From Polaromonas vacuolata (GTDB lineage Bacteria > Pseudomonadota > Gammaproteobacteria > Burkholderiales > Burkholderiaceae_C): a DNA stretch of 64,000 nucleotides. The stretch is taken from NCBI RefSeq assembly GCF_012584515.1, contig NZ_CP051461.1, positions 3,157,501 through 3,221,500 on the forward strand. The letters run 5' to 3'. Shown piece after piece: positions 55,268-63,198 of the stretch (the first letter of the stretch is position 1; each line of letters starts with the position of its first letter). The position numbers and the translations under genes are program-made. The notes under the pieces are model-generated. The model was not told the DNA's origin. It made no database searches and was given only the letters and a program-made list of their open reading frames with translations.

Positions 55268-56923
55268 ATGCCATCCAAAACAAAACTCCCCGCTCCCTCG
55301 CTGGCAAAGCCAGTCACCCGCCGCAAGACGACTGCGCCCAGCATTAAATCTAGCACTGCGGCAACCGGTTTAACGCCAGCCGATTACCTGAAAAAAATTC
55401 TCACCGCACGGGTCTACGACGTGGCGATTGAGTCGGCGCTGGAACCCGCTAAAAACCTTAGCTTACGTTTGAAAAATACCGTGCTTCTCAAGCGCGAAGA
55501 CCAGCAACCGGTGTTTAGTTTTAAGCTGCGAGGCGCCTACAACAAGATGGCGCACCTCAGCCCAGCCCAGCTCAAAAAAGGCGTGATCTGCGCCTCAGCC
55601 GGTAATCACGCGCAAGGCGTAGCCATGAGCGCGCAAAAGCTAGGCACGCATGCCGTGGTGGTCATGCCAACGACTACACCGCAAGTCAAAGTTGATGCCG
55701 TCAAAGGCTGGGGCGGCAAGGCCGTCGAGGTAGTTCTGCACGGCGAGAGCTATAGCGACGCCTACCAACACGCCATGCTGTTGGAGAAAAAAGGTGGTCT
55801 GAGTTTTGTCCACCCGTTTGATGACCCCGACGTGATTGCCGGCCAAGGCACGATTGCGATGGAGATTTTGCGCCAGCTGCAAAGCTTGGGTTCAACCCGT
55901 CTCGACGCAGTGTTTGTCGCCATAGGCGGCGGCGGCTTGATTTCCGGCGTGGCTAACTACATCAAAGCGGTGCGCCCAGAAATTAAAGTCATTGGCGTGC
56001 AAATGAATGACTCCAACGCCATGATGCAGTCAATCGACGCGGGTAAGCGTGTGGCGCTGGCAGATGTGGGTCTGTTTTCTGACGGCACTGCCGTCAAGCT
56101 AGTGGGTGAGGAAACTTACCGCATCAACCAAGACTTGGTGGATGGCTATATCAGCGTTGATACCGATGCGGTTTGCGCCGCCATCAAAGACGTGTTTGTC
56201 GACACCCGCAGCATAGTCGAGCCGTCCGGTGCGCTCGCTGTTGCCGCGATTAAGAAATACGTGGCCGAGCACAAAACCAAGGGCGAAACCTATGCCGCTA
56301 TTTTGTGCGGCGCCAACATGAACTTCGACCGTCTGCGCTTTGTCGCCGAGCGCGCCGGCGTGGGCGAAGAGCGCGAAGCCTTGTTCGCTGTAACTATCCC
56401 TGAAGAGCGCGGCAGCTTTAGGCGCTTTTGCGAACTCATAGGCCAGTTGCCAGGCGGTCCACGCTCGGTGACAGAATTTAACTACCGCATCAGCGACTCG
56501 GCTAAAGCCCATGTGTTTGTCGGCTTATCCACTTTTACCAAAGGCGAGAGCGCAAAAATAGCCACCAACTTCAGCCGCCACGGCTTTGACACGCTTGACC
56601 TGACCCACGACGAGTTAGCCAAAGAGCATGTCCGCCACATGGTGGGCGGCCACAGCCAGTTGTCTAAAGACGAGCGCTTACTCCGGTTTGTGTTTCCAGA
56701 GCGTCCCGGCGCCCTGTTGAAATTTTTATCTGCCATGCAGCCGGGCTGGAACATATCGCTGTTTCACTACCGCAACCAAGGCGCGGACTATGGACGCACC
56801 CTCGTCGGCCTACAAGTACCCAAGAACGACAAAGCGGCGTTCAAGTCCTTTTTAGACAACGTCGGTTACCCGCATGTGGAAGAGACCGATAACCCGGTCT
56901 ACCGCCTGTTTTTGAAAAGCTGA
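55268..56923 (+). CDS. ilvA: Threonine dehydratase, biosynthetic
   Basis: PLP enzyme that deaminates threonine to 2-oxobutanoate in isoleucine synthesis. The 551-residue protein has a ~37-residue Lys/Pro/Thr-rich N-terminal segment, the PLP lysine K86 in FSFKLRGAYN, the glycine loop IGGGGLISGVANY, CASAGNHAQGVAMSA, and two C-terminal ACT-like regulatory domains (about 375-550), starting EREALFAVTIPEERGSF. The long form is feedback-regulated by isoleucine (family knowledge). Confidence 0.96.
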   Translation: MPSKTKLPAPSLAKPVTRRKTTAPSIKSSTAATGLTPADYLKKILTARVYDVAIESALEPAKNLSLRLKNTVLLKREDQQPVFSFKLRGAYNKMAHLSPAQLKKGVICASAGNHAQGVAMSAQKLGTHAVVVMPTTTPQVKVDAVKGWGGKAVEVVLHGESYSDAYQHAMLLEKKGGLSFVHPFDDPDVIAGQGTIAMEILRQLQSLGSTRLDAVFVAIGGGGLISGVANYIKAVRPEIKVIGVQMNDSNAMMQSIDAGKRVALADVGLFSDGTAVKLVGEETYRINQDLVDGYISVDTDAVCAAIKDVFVDTRSIVEPSGALAVAAIKKYVAEHKTKGETYAAILCGANMNFDRLRFVAERAGVGEEREALFAVTIPEERGSFRRFCELIGQLPGGPRSVTEFNYRISDSAKAHVFVGLSTFTKGESAKIATNFSRHGFDTLDLTHDELAKEHVRHMVGGHSQLSKDERLLRFVFPERPGALLKFLSAMQPGWNISLFHYRNQGADYGRTLVGLQVPKNDKAAFKSFLDNVGYPHVEETDNPVYRLFLKS

Positions 56924-56928
56924 GCAGC

Positions 56929-57162
56929 ATGCCTTTAGACGCCGCAGCGCCGCAAGACATCAATAATGCCGAGTGCCCGCGCTGCGCCGCCGCTCTGCAC
57001 TGCGGCATACTGGCCGACGCGGCGCGCTGCTGGTGTTTTGATATGCCACATGCGCTTGCCGTGCCCACGTCAGATGCGGTGCTATCCCAAGATCAAAATC
57101 CCGCCTGTCTGTGCCCGGCTTGCCTTACGCTAGCCATCGCTACAGCTAAGCAAAAAGACTAA
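56929..57162 (+). CDS. Cysteine-rich CWC family protein
   Basis: A 77-residue protein with eight cysteines, including the pairs CPRC, CWC and CLCPAC; the pattern ECPRCAAALHCGILADAARCWC near the N-terminus (key residues C16, C19, C25, C34, C36) matches the CWC family. It likely binds zinc or a similar metal; the role is unknown. It starts five bases after the ilvA stop and is followed by the nucleotidase gene after 24 bases, so the three may form an operon. Confidence 0.82.
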   Translation: MPLDAAAPQDINNAECPRCAAALHCGILADAARCWCFDMPHALAVPTSDAVLSQDQNPACLCPACLTLAIATAKQKD

Positions 57163-57186
57163 TCACCCACAGCAAGGCAAACACCC

Positions 57187-58083
57187 ATGGCAGTTAATCT
57201 AGACGGACAACTGGTGGTGGCGATTTCATCGCGTGCGCTGTTTGACTTGGAAGAAGAAAACCAGGTTTTCGAACAAAGCGATGACCGCGCCTATATGCAG
57301 TTGCAGCTCGACCGACTGGATCAAACCGCCAAGCCTGGCGTGGCTTTTTCGTTGATTAAAAAACTACTCGCCTTTAACGAAACGGGTAGCCAACGGGTAG
57401 AAGTCGTCATCGTTTCGCGCAACGATCCAGTCTCAGGCCTGCGCGTTTTTCGCTCGGTACAAAGTCACGCTTTAAGCGTGGCGCGCGGCGTTTTTACACG
57501 CGGGCGTGAACCCTGGCGTTACCTCACACCGCTGCGGGCGAATTTATTTTTATCCGCCAACCCAGACGACGTTAAAGCCGCATTACTTAAAGGCTTTCCA
57601 GCCGCCACCGTGGCCACGCATTCAGCCCGCGCACGCGATAACTATCCGCAAGAAGTGCGCATCGCGTTTGACGGCGATGCAGTTCTTTTCTCTGACGAAG
57701 CCGAGCAGATTTTTCAACGCCAAGGTCTGCCCGCGTTTCAACAACACGAAACAGACAAAGCCGTGCTACCGCTGCCAGACGGCCCCTTCAAGCCCCTGCT
57801 AAAAGCCTTGCACCAATTGCAACAAGCCGGCACAACGCGCATGCGGATTCGCACAGCGCTGGTGACGGCCCGCAGCGCACCGGCTCACGAAAGAGCCATA
57901 CGTACACTTATGAATTGGAACATCGCGGTTGACGAAGCCATGTTCTTAGGCGGCTTAGCCAAGGGCGCATTTCTACGTGAATTTGAACCGGATTTTTTCT
58001 TTGATGACCAAACCGGTCACGTCAACTCAGCGGCCGAGCACGTACCGTCTGGCCATGTGCACAGCGGTGTTTCTAACGACTAA
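57187..58083 (+). CDS. 5'-nucleotidase (cytosolic, cN-I-like family)
   Basis: A 298-residue protein of the 5-nucleotidase family (PF06189). It shows LVVAISSRALFDLEEEN at the N-terminus, VEVVIVSRNDPVSGLRVF, FLSANPDDV, RIAFDGDAVLFSDEAEQIF with the DGD motif, and FLGGLAKGAFLREFEPDFFF with FDDQ. It probably dephosphorylates nucleoside monophosphates. The C-terminal His-rich tail (HVNSAAEHVPSGHVHSGV) is normal for the family. Confidence 0.9.
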   Translation: MAVNLDGQLVVAISSRALFDLEEENQVFEQSDDRAYMQLQLDRLDQTAKPGVAFSLIKKLLAFNETGSQRVEVVIVSRNDPVSGLRVFRSVQSHALSVARGVFTRGREPWRYLTPLRANLFLSANPDDVKAALLKGFPAATVATHSARARDNYPQEVRIAFDGDAVLFSDEAEQIFQRQGLPAFQQHETDKAVLPLPDGPFKPLLKALHQLQQAGTTRMRIRTALVTARSAPAHERAIRTLMNWNIAVDEAMFLGGLAKGAFLREFEPDFFFDDQTGHVNSAAEHVPSGHVHSGVSND

Positions 58084-58155
58084 TTAAAAACGGCTGCGCA
58101 AGGGCAGATAATTCACGCCGGTGGCTGAGTCACGCATGCAGAAAAAGCCCAACAA

Positions 58156-58195
58156 CTCTACTGCTCTAATGCTCTACTGCTCTACTGCTCTACTG
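58156..58195 (+). repeat. Tandem octanucleotide repeat, five copies
   Basis: CTCTACTG is repeated five times head to tail; the second copy reads CTCTAATG. It lies between the nucleotidase and the ABC transporter, 105 bases before the transporter ATG. The rest of the 216-base gap shows no gene I would support. Confidence 0.95.
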
Positions 58196-58299
58196 CTCGT
58201 TTTATTAGTTCACCTTTCCAGCCTCATCTCAGCGCATTTCAAAACCAGTCGCGCTCGCTTGCATCTTGCAGCTAGCGCACCTCCAAAGGATGACGGCCC

Positions 58300-60138
58300 A
58301 TGTCTTTGCTCAGCAAGCTTTCTAGTTTTCGAATTTTTTGTACGCGTGTCTGGGCATTAGCTGCGCCCTACTTTCGCTCTGAGGACAAATGGAAAGCACG
58401 CGGCTTGCTGCTCAGCATAGTGCTGCTCAACTTGGGCACGGTCTTCATGGCGGTGCAGTTCAACGACTGGTATCGCTTGTTTTACGATGCACTAGAGAAA
58501 AAAGACCAAGCCGTCTTTTGGCAGCAACTGACTCGCTTTAGCTACTTGGCCGTGATCGCCATCATCATCGTGGTGTATAAGTTTTATCTGACGCAGCTGC
58601 TCGAACTGCGCTGGCGCTCTTGGATGACGCGTCACTACCTGACGCGCTGGCTTGCCGGTCAGGTCTTCTACAAACTAGAGCTGGCCCGCTTTGATGAGCC
58701 GGCAGCGGCGCTGACAGAAGACACAAAACCTATCAGCCAAGCGAACCAAGCCAGCCCCGACAACCCAGATCAGCGCATACAAGAAGACCTCAACAGCTTC
58801 ACCACCGAGACGATTAACCTGAGCATGGGTCTACTCAATGCTGTGGTCACATTGGTCAGTTTTGTTGGCATTTTATGGGGCTTGTCTGGCGCGTTTAGTT
58901 TTAGTCTGGGCGGCGCTAGCTACACCATACCCGGCTTTATGGTGTGGGCCGCAGTGGCTTATTGCGCCGTCGGCAGTTTGCTGACCCACTACATTGGCCG
59001 ACGTCAGATTAATCTGCAATTCATGCAGCAACGCTATGAGGCTAACTTTCGCCACCACATGGTCAGAGTGCGTGAGTACAGCGAATCGATTGCCTTAGAC
59101 CGCGGTGAGACGGTCGAAAAAAATCATTTAGACGGTCGCTTTAGCAGCGTGTTGACTAACTATTTAAAACTCATACGCGCGCAAAAAAGCCTGATTTGGT
59201 TCACCAGTTTTTTTGGTCAGGCAGCGGTGATTTTCCCCTTCATAGTGGCGGCGCCACGCTTTTTCAGCGGCGCGATACAGCTCGGTCAACTGATACAAAT
59301 CTCATCGGCTTTTGGCAAAGTCCAAGAATCATTGAGTTGGTTTGTTGACAGCTACAGCGGCTTGGCATCATGGCGCGCCACCACCGATCGCTTGACCAGT
59401 TTCGAGGACAACATACTGCGGGTAGACCGACAAACCCAGGCGCAAAAAGCACTCAGCGCCGCGTCAGATAGCAGCACTGCTAGCCAAGCTGACGCACTCA
59501 TCACCGAGAATTTAAATGTGCAACTGCCTAACGGCAACAGCCTTCTTAACGCGCTCTCGTTAAAAGCGGTGTCGGGCGATCAGATATTAATCAGTGGCCC
59601 ATCGGGCAGCGGCAAGTCCAGCTTGTTTCGCACACTCGCCGGCATCTGGCCCTATGCCAGTGGCCCTACTCAGTTGCCAGCGCAGACTATGTTTATTCCA
59701 CAGCGGCCCTACTTTCCCGATCGCTTGTTGCGCGAAGCCTTGGCCTACCCGGAGCCGGCTGCACAGTACAGTGATGCGGAGCTGAAAAAAGCCCTGACAG
59801 ACAGCTTGTTGCCGCAGTTGCAGGACAGCCTTGACCGACAAGATGCGTGGAGCCGCACATTGTCGGGCGGCGAGCAGCAACGCTTAGCGATTGCCCGCGT
59901 TTTACTGAAAAAGCCGCGCTGGATTTTTGCCGATGAAGCCACCTCAGCGCTAGACGAAGACGCCGAAAAAACGCTATACGCATTGCTGCAAGCGCAGGTC
60001 TTAAAAGCCGGTGGCGGCATGTTGTCGATTGCGCACCGGCCTAGCGTGGCAGCGTTTCACAACCGGCGTTGGACGTTAAAGGCCGGGCCTGCCGGCGCGC
60101 TCGCCGCTTGGACGCTAGAGCAAGGGCCTAGAACCTAA
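58300..60138 (+). CDS. ABC transporter, fused permease and ATPase (SbmA/YddA/BacA-related)
   Basis: A 612-residue half transporter: N-terminal ABC_membrane_2-type domain (about 20-370, six helices) with the family patch NPDQRIQEDLNSF, and a C-terminal ATPase with Walker A GPSGSGKS at 433-440, signature LSGGE at 521-525 and Walker B WIFADEATSALD. It acts as a homodimer. SbmA/BacA relatives take up peptides and cobalamin; the substrate here is unknown. AAAGGA lies nine bases before the ATG. Confidence 0.92.
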   Translation: MSLLSKLSSFRIFCTRVWALAAPYFRSEDKWKARGLLLSIVLLNLGTVFMAVQFNDWYRLFYDALEKKDQAVFWQQLTRFSYLAVIAIIIVVYKFYLTQLLELRWRSWMTRHYLTRWLAGQVFYKLELARFDEPAAALTEDTKPISQANQASPDNPDQRIQEDLNSFTTETINLSMGLLNAVVTLVSFVGILWGLSGAFSFSLGGASYTIPGFMVWAAVAYCAVGSLLTHYIGRRQINLQFMQQRYEANFRHHMVRVREYSESIALDRGETVEKNHLDGRFSSVLTNYLKLIRAQKSLIWFTSFFGQAAVIFPFIVAAPRFFSGAIQLGQLIQISSAFGKVQESLSWFVDSYSGLASWRATTDRLTSFEDNILRVDRQTQAQKALSAASDSSTASQADALITENLNVQLPNGNSLLNALSLKAVSGDQILISGPSGSGKSSLFRTLAGIWPYASGPTQLPAQTMFIPQRPYFPDRLLREALAYPEPAAQYSDAELKKALTDSLLPQLQDSLDRQDAWSRTLSGGEQQRLAIARVLLKKPRWIFADEATSALDEDAEKTLYALLQAQVLKAGGGMLSIAHRPSVAAFHNRRWTLKAGPAGALAAWTLEQGPRT

Positions 60139-60266
60139 GCGACGACAAGTTCAGTGGCCAAAACACCAATCGCTTGGCGTATGTTTGCGCCGTCTGATTC
60201 CAAAGGTAATACCAATAAGAATTCAGCAGGCGGCCAAAATGACAAAAATTGCCTGACAATGAATTC

Positions 60267-61883
60267 ATGCCAGAGCAAATAAAACCCGGCTCACCCGCAG
60301 TGCCGCCAGACCTGTCCGCCTGGGCACCTATCAAAGTGCCTATTTTTCGCATGCTCTGGAGCACCTGGCTGGTGGCCAACATTTGCATGTGGATGAACGA
60401 TGTAGCGGCAGCTTGGATGATGACATCCATGACCACCTCACCGCTGTGGGTGGCGCTGGTACAAACCGCCTCCACGCTGCCGGTATTTTTGCTCGGTCTG
60501 CCGAGTGGCGCGCTGGCGGATATTTTGGACCGTAGGCGCTACTTCATCGTCACGCAATTTTGGATTGCCATTGTCGCTACGCTGATGTGCATTACCGTTG
60601 TCTCTGGCATCATGACGCCGCCGCTGCTACTGGCTCTAACCTTTGCCAATGGGATCGGTCTGGCTATGCGCTGGCCAGTGTTCTCCGCCATAGTGCCCGA
60701 GCTGGTGCAACGCGCGCAGCTGCCAGCGGCGCTGGCGCTCAACGGCATCGCGATGAATGCCTCCCGCATCGTCGGTCCGCTAGTGGCCGGCGCGCTGATT
60801 GCCAGTGCCGGTACCGAGTACGTGTTTGTGCTCAACGCCGTGCTGTCTGTGATCTCAGGTTTTGTGATCATGCGCTGGCGCCGCGAACAGGCTATCAGTC
60901 CGCTGGGCCGGGAACGTCTGCTCAGCGCCATACGGGTTGGCGTGCAATATGTGCGGCAGTCGAGCCGACTTCGCTCTGTGCTGCTGCGGGTAAGCATATT
61001 TTTTCTGCATTCAACCGCGTTGCTGGCATTGCTGCCGTTGGTGGCGCGCCAACTCAAGGGCGGCGGCGCTGCAACCTTCACATTACTACTCGCGTCTATG
61101 GGCGCAGGCGCCATAGTCGCTGCGCTGAATCTGCCCAAACTCCGCCGCATCATGACGAGTGAGGCGCTGGTCATGCGTTCGGTGCTGCTTCAATCGGCCT
61201 CCGGTGCGGTGATGGCAATTGCACCTAACGCGTGGGTTGCAGTACCGGCCATGGCGATTAATGGCGCAGCCTGGATTTGCTGCGCCAACTCTTTATCAGT
61301 CTCGGCCCAAATGTCGCTGCCGGACTGGGTCAGGGCGCGCGGCATCTCTACTTTTCAGATGGCCATCATGGGCGCGAGTGCGCTGGGCGCAGCGCTATGG
61401 GGGCAGATTGCAACGCTGAGCAGCGTCTCTACCGGCCTCTTAATAGCTGCAGTCAGTGGCGTGATCTGTATGCGCTTAGCGCAGCACTTTGTGCGCGATA
61501 AAAGCGTGGAAGAAGACCTCACACCATCGCGCGAATTCAAAGTCCCCGTAGCCGATGTGCCGCCAGGCAGCGGCCATATGGTGGTGAGTATTGAGTATTT
61601 AATTGACCCCTTACGCAGCGACGAATTTCGCGCCTTGATGCAAGAAAGCCGGCGCTCGCGTCTGAGCCAAGGCGCGCTGGACTGGGCGCTGCTGCGTGAT
61701 GTTTCGCGCAGCGGCCACTATGTGGAGCAAATCATCGAGGAATCCTGGACCGAACATTTGCGCCGCTTCGACCGCGTTACTGCCAGCGATGTGGCACTCA
61801 GAGAGCGCAAGCTAGCGTTTCACCTAGGGGCAGACATGCCGCTGGTGACGCGCTGTGTGGTTGAGGGGGCTTGGCGGATTTAA
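60267..61883 (+). CDS. MFS exporter, EntS-like (MFS_3 family)
   Basis: A 538-residue protein: a 12-helix major facilitator (about 15-405; PSGALADILDRRRYF is the A-motif loop) and a C-terminal soluble domain of about 125 residues starting VPPGSGHMVVSIEYLIDP and including QESRRSRLSQGALDW and EESWTEHLRRFDRVT. That tail is standard for this MFS_3 branch and resembles a small ferredoxin-like monooxygenase fold. Substrate unknown. The ATG at 60267 is used; an upstream in-frame TTG at 60249 is less likely. Confidence 0.9.
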   Translation: MPEQIKPGSPAVPPDLSAWAPIKVPIFRMLWSTWLVANICMWMNDVAAAWMMTSMTTSPLWVALVQTASTLPVFLLGLPSGALADILDRRRYFIVTQFWIAIVATLMCITVVSGIMTPPLLLALTFANGIGLAMRWPVFSAIVPELVQRAQLPAALALNGIAMNASRIVGPLVAGALIASAGTEYVFVLNAVLSVISGFVIMRWRREQAISPLGRERLLSAIRVGVQYVRQSSRLRSVLLRVSIFFLHSTALLALLPLVARQLKGGGAATFTLLLASMGAGAIVAALNLPKLRRIMTSEALVMRSVLLQSASGAVMAIAPNAWVAVPAMAINGAAWICCANSLSVSAQMSLPDWVRARGISTFQMAIMGASALGAALWGQIATLSSVSTGLLIAAVSGVICMRLAQHFVRDKSVEEDLTPSREFKVPVADVPPGSGHMVVSIEYLIDPLRSDEFRALMQESRRSRLSQGALDWALLRDVSRSGHYVEQIIEESWTEHLRRFDRVTASDVALRERKLAFHLGADMPLVTRCVVEGAWRI

Positions 61884-62048
61884 TCCGTATTGGGTTTTCC
61901 CTTCTAAGCTTTAAAAGGAAATTAAAAAACTTATTTCAGTTTAAGAAGTTTGCTTAAGAATTACCGGCCATCAATCCCCACACCTGACCGCAACAGCCGC
62001 GGCCAGCGCATGAAATATTTCCTTGCGTACTAAATGGAAGCGATTGAC

Positions 62049-62096
62049 TTGACAACGTTCCAAAAAAGTAGAAAAGTTGCCCCGACTTTTTTGGGG
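62049..62096 (+). promoter_or_regulatory. Promoter element and hairpins before the RhuM-Fic gene
   Basis: TTGACA (62049-62054) is a perfect -35; no good -10 follows at 16-18 bases. AAAAAAGT (62062-62069) can pair with ACTTTTTT (62085-62092), and CCCC (62080-62083) with GGGG (62093-62096). GGGGA is the likely ribosome binding site, nine bases before the ATG at 62106, so the two folds would open or close it. Confidence 0.45.
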
Positions 62097-62105
62097 ATTT
62101 AAGCC

Positions 62106-63068
62106 ATGAGCGAAATAGTCATTTACGAAGCCGCCGATGGTGGGCAAGTTACCGTTCGACTAGATAGCGATAGTCTTTGGTTAAGCCAAGAACATATCGC
62201 TGACTTATTTAAACGAGAGCGCTCTGTTATTACCAAACATTTGCGCAATATCTTCAAAGAGGGTGAACTACTTGAAGAAAGCAATGTGCAAAATTTGCAC
62301 ATTCCAGGCTCGGACAAACCAGTCAAGTTCTATAACCTTGACGCGATTATTTCGGTCGGATACCGAGTCAACTCCAAACGCGGCACTCAATTTCGCCAAT
62401 GGGCAAACAGTGTTTTACGGACGCATTTACTAAAGGGTTGGACGCTCGATCGGCTTAGGTTCGAGCACAACGCCGCTGAACTAGATGCGGCATTAACGCT
62501 GGTCAGGAGAGCTGCGCAATCACCGAGTCTTGTGGCGGATACCGGCCGAGGATTAGTCGAGATAGTCAGCCGCTACACCCAAACCTTCTTATTGCTACAA
62601 CGCTACGATCAAGGCTTATTGACGGATATTTGCGGGACGGCAGGCGGCGTTACTGCTTCGCTTGAGGCAGTCAGGCACGCTATCGCTGGCTTAAAAACCG
62701 AACTCATTTGCCGCGGCGAAGCGAGTGAATTATTCGGTCTTGAGCGCGGCAATGCCGTCGCCGCAATCATCGGCGCTCTGAATCAAACCGTAGGCGGTCA
62801 GCCTGCCTATCCGACGGTTGAGTGCAAGGCGGCGCATCTGCTGTATTTCATCATCAAAGATCATCCGTTTGTTGATGGCAACAAACGCAGCGGCGCCTAT
62901 CTATTCGTTGAATTTCTCAATCGCAACAATGCACTGATGCGAAACGATCAGCTTGTGATTAGTGATATCGCACTTGCAGCATTAGCGCTACTGGTCGCCG
63001 AATCAGCACCAGCACAAAAAGAAACGCTGATCCGCTTGATTGAAAACATGCTCTGCGGTGTGCGTTAA
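62106..63068 (+). CDS. RhuM-type protein with C-terminal Fic/Doc domain
   Basis: A 320-residue two-part protein. The N-terminal part (about 1-115) matches the virulence protein RhuM/DNA-binding family with WLSQEHIADLFKRERSVITKH, SNVQNLHIPGSDKPVKFYNL and ISVGYRVNSKRGTQFRQWA. The C-terminal part (about 200-315) is a Fic fold with HPFVDGNKR at 253-261. GNKR rather than GNGR recalls Doc, which phosphorylates, rather than AMPylating Fic enzymes. I see no adjacent antitoxin gene and no clear inhibitory (S/T)xxxE(G/N) helix. Confidence 0.88.
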   Translation: MSEIVIYEAADGGQVTVRLDSDSLWLSQEHIADLFKRERSVITKHLRNIFKEGELLEESNVQNLHIPGSDKPVKFYNLDAIISVGYRVNSKRGTQFRQWANSVLRTHLLKGWTLDRLRFEHNAAELDAALTLVRRAAQSPSLVADTGRGLVEIVSRYTQTFLLLQRYDQGLLTDICGTAGGVTASLEAVRHAIAGLKTELICRGEASELFGLERGNAVAAIIGALNQTVGGQPAYPTVECKAAHLLYFIIKDHPFVDGNKRSGAYLFVEFLNRNNALMRNDQLVISDIALAALALLVAESAPAQKETLIRLIENMLCGVR

Positions 63069-63198
63069 AAACAAGGCGGAGCCTGCCCGGCATTGACAAA
63101 TAAAAGGCGTTTGACTCAAGCTTGCGCAAGAAAACTTTAGCTATAAATGCGGCTCAGATGCTCGGCGAGCACTTGGGCTGCGCGCTTTAAATCTACAG

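Noticed and set aside
58121..58360. 79-codon frame crossing the octanucleotide repeat
   Set aside because: Runs into the ABC transporter in another frame, has no ribosome binding site and its middle is translated repeat; no signal peptide of convincing form.
60560..61162. 200-codon plus-strand frame inside the MFS gene
   Set aside because: Out-of-frame shadow of an unmistakable transporter.
63069..63198. tRNA or attachment site next to the RhuM-Fic gene
   Set aside because: Only short palindromes (CTTGCGCAAG and TGCTC-GGC-GAGCA) are present; no cloverleaf and no integrase nearby.
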